DNA from: Pseudomonadota bacterium
Lineage (GTDB): Bacteria; Pseudomonadota; Gammaproteobacteria; Burkholderiales; Burkholderiaceae_D
Length of the DNA: 43,267 nucleotides
Assembly (NCBI GenBank): GCA_023389425.1
Contig: JAEWEK010000098.1
Location: forward strand, 1-43,267
Direction: 5' to 3'
The notes beneath the pieces were generated by a model that worked only from the letters and a program-made list of their open reading frames with translations, did not search any database and was not told where the DNA came from. The translations under genes and the position numbers were made by a program. This document shows, one piece after another, positions 42,134 through 43,267 of this stretch; the stretch's first letter is position 1, and each line of letters starts with the position of its first letter.

Positions 42134-43267
42134 CTACATCGTGACGAACATCGCCACCACCGCCACCAGCATGATGGCGACGCCGAACCAGCCGATGATG
42201 GTATGGCGGGTGGACAGCGTGAACTGGCCCATGATCTTGCTATTATGGGCCAGCATCATCATCACGGTCATGATCGGCACCGCGATCACGCCATTGATCT
42301 GGGCCGACAGCACCAGCGCCTTGATCGGGTCGAGCGGGGCGAAGTCGAGCAGGATGCCGCCCAGCGTGGCCAGGGCGATGATGCCGTAGAACTCGCGCGC
42401 TTCCACCACCTTCAGGTCGAGCCCATTGCGCCAGCGAAAGCTCTCGGTGACGGCATAGGCCGCCGAGCCCGCCAGCACCGGCACCGCCAGCATGCCGGTG
42501 CCGATGATCCCCAGCGCGAACAGCATGAAGGCGAATTCGCCGGCCACCGGACGCAGCGCGGTGGCTGCCTGGGCCGAGGTCTGGATGTCGGTGATGCCGT
42601 GGGCGCCGAGGGTGACGGCGGTGGTCACGATGATGAAGAAGGCGACCAGGTTGGAGAAGGCCATGCCGATCATGGTGTCGAGCTTGATGCGGCGCAGCTG
42701 CTTTCCCGCGTCCACGGCGCCGATGCGCAGGGCGCGCGCGGCGCGGTCGGCGCGGATTTCTTCCACTTCCTGCGAGGCCTGCCAGAAGAACAGGTAGGGG
42801 CTGATGGTGGTGCCGAACACGGCGACCACCAGCGCGACCGAATCCTTGGTGAAGGCGAAGTGCGGCCACACGGTGCGCGCGAACACCTCGGTCCACGGCA
42901 TATTGATGGCGAACGCGGTGGCGACGTAGGCCAGCAAGCCGAGCGTGAGCCATTTCAGGTAGCGCACGTAGGTGCTGTAGGGAAGGATCACCTGCAGCAC
43001 CAGGCACAGGACACCGAAGCCGAGCGAATACAGGTGGATCGGGCCGGCGCCGACCACCAGCCGCATCGCCTCGCCCATGGCGGCGATGTCGGCCGCGATA
43101 TTGATGACGTTGGCGATCAGCAGCAGGACCACGGTCACGTACAGCAGCCATGGCGAATAGGCGCGGCGGATATTGGCGGCCAGTCCTTTGCCGGTGACGC
43201 GGCCGATGCGCGCCGAGACCAGCTGGATGCCGACCATGAAGGGATAGGTCAGGACCAGGGTCCACAG
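42134..43267 (-). CDS. Nramp-family divalent metal transporter, partial
   Basis: Open at the window edge; the last 377 residues are seen, with about nine or ten hydrophobic helices. The segment TYPFMVGIQLVSARIGRVTG matches the Nramp helix after the metal-binding DPGN motif, which would lie just outside the window. GTTISPYLFFWQASQEVEE is the Nramp transport signature. It imports Mn2+, Fe2+ or related ions with protons; some members of this branch have other ions. The start is not in the window. Confidence 0.88.
   Translation of the reverse strand: MWTLVLTYPFMVGIQLVSARIGRVTGKGLAANIRRAYSPWLLYVTVVLLLIANVINIAADIAAMGEAMRLVVGAGPIHLYSLGFGVLCLVLQVILPYSTYVRYLKWLTLGLLAYVATAFAINMPWTEVFARTVWPHFAFTKDSVALVVAVFGTTISPYLFFWQASQEVEEIRADRAARALRIGAVDAGKQLRRIKLDTMIGMAFSNLVAFFIIVTTAVTLGAHGITDIQTSAQAATALRPVAGEFAFMLFALGIIGTGMLAVPVLAGSAAYAVTESFRWRNGLDLKVVEAREFYGIIALATLGGILLDFAPLDPIKALVLSAQINGVIAVPIMTVMMMLAHNSKIMGQFTLSTRHTIIGWFGVAIMLVAVVAMFVTM

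Overview
The window looks like a chromosomal segment of a GC-rich betaproteobacterium, most likely of the Oxalobacteraceae (Massilia/Telluria/Duganella type). The clues are the gene order accB-accC-prmA-DUF3426-pfkB, a 965-residue NrdA with two ATP-cones, an Ala/Lys-rich H1-like histone ending in a WPFP tail, and dispersed REP palindromes. The family assignment rests on recalled gene order and protein style, not on a search.

Layout. 1-3254: end of a small zinc-ribbon protein, then pilS-pilR, the sensor/regulator pair of type IV pilus genes. 3255-7944: a 504-base leader with a candidate promoter and tandem NrdR-like boxes, then nrdA and nrdB (class Ia ribonucleotide reductase) separated by a REP doublet and closed by a strong terminator. 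7945-21232: a lower-GC block made of a NarX/LuxR-type two-component pair and, convergent to it, a 14-gene Tad (tight adherence, type IVb) pilus operon on the minus strand. The operon runs from a short Flp-like pilin through prepilin peptidase, CpaB, secretin, lipoprotein, two Flp pilins, TadG-like, two TadE-like, CpaE, CpaF and TadB to TadC. 21233-21993: a gene-free spacer with several strong RNA hairpins. 21994-23495: H1-like histone gene and a YggT membrane protein.

23552-30601 (minus strand): two groups of housekeeping genes, aroQ-accB-accC-prmA-DUF3426-pfkB and a conserved hypothetical with a TlpA-like thioredoxin. 30681-39116 (plus strand): mpl, a YqiA-like esterase, ubiC, an RNB exonuclease, a TonB-domain protein, aroE, mtgA and corA, many with ATGA/GTGA overlaps. 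39117-41550 (minus strand): a small haem-copper-oxidase-like membrane protein and a two-gene operon of flavin-type PNPOx proteins, one fused to GAF and a probable winged-helix domain. 41621-43267: a secreted hypothetical protein and a truncated Nramp transporter.

The main points for a second look are: the Tad island with three Flp-type pilins and strong hairpins behind both main pilin genes; the adjoining two-component system, whose kinase has a low-GC sensor half and a degenerate ATP site; a candidate NrdR-controlled nrdAB promoter; a six-copy REP/REPIN-like family, mostly between co-directional genes; the hairpin-rich spacer at 21.2-22.0 kb; and the PNPOx-GAF-winged-helix protein. Functions are read from motifs and family knowledge; no database search was possible.
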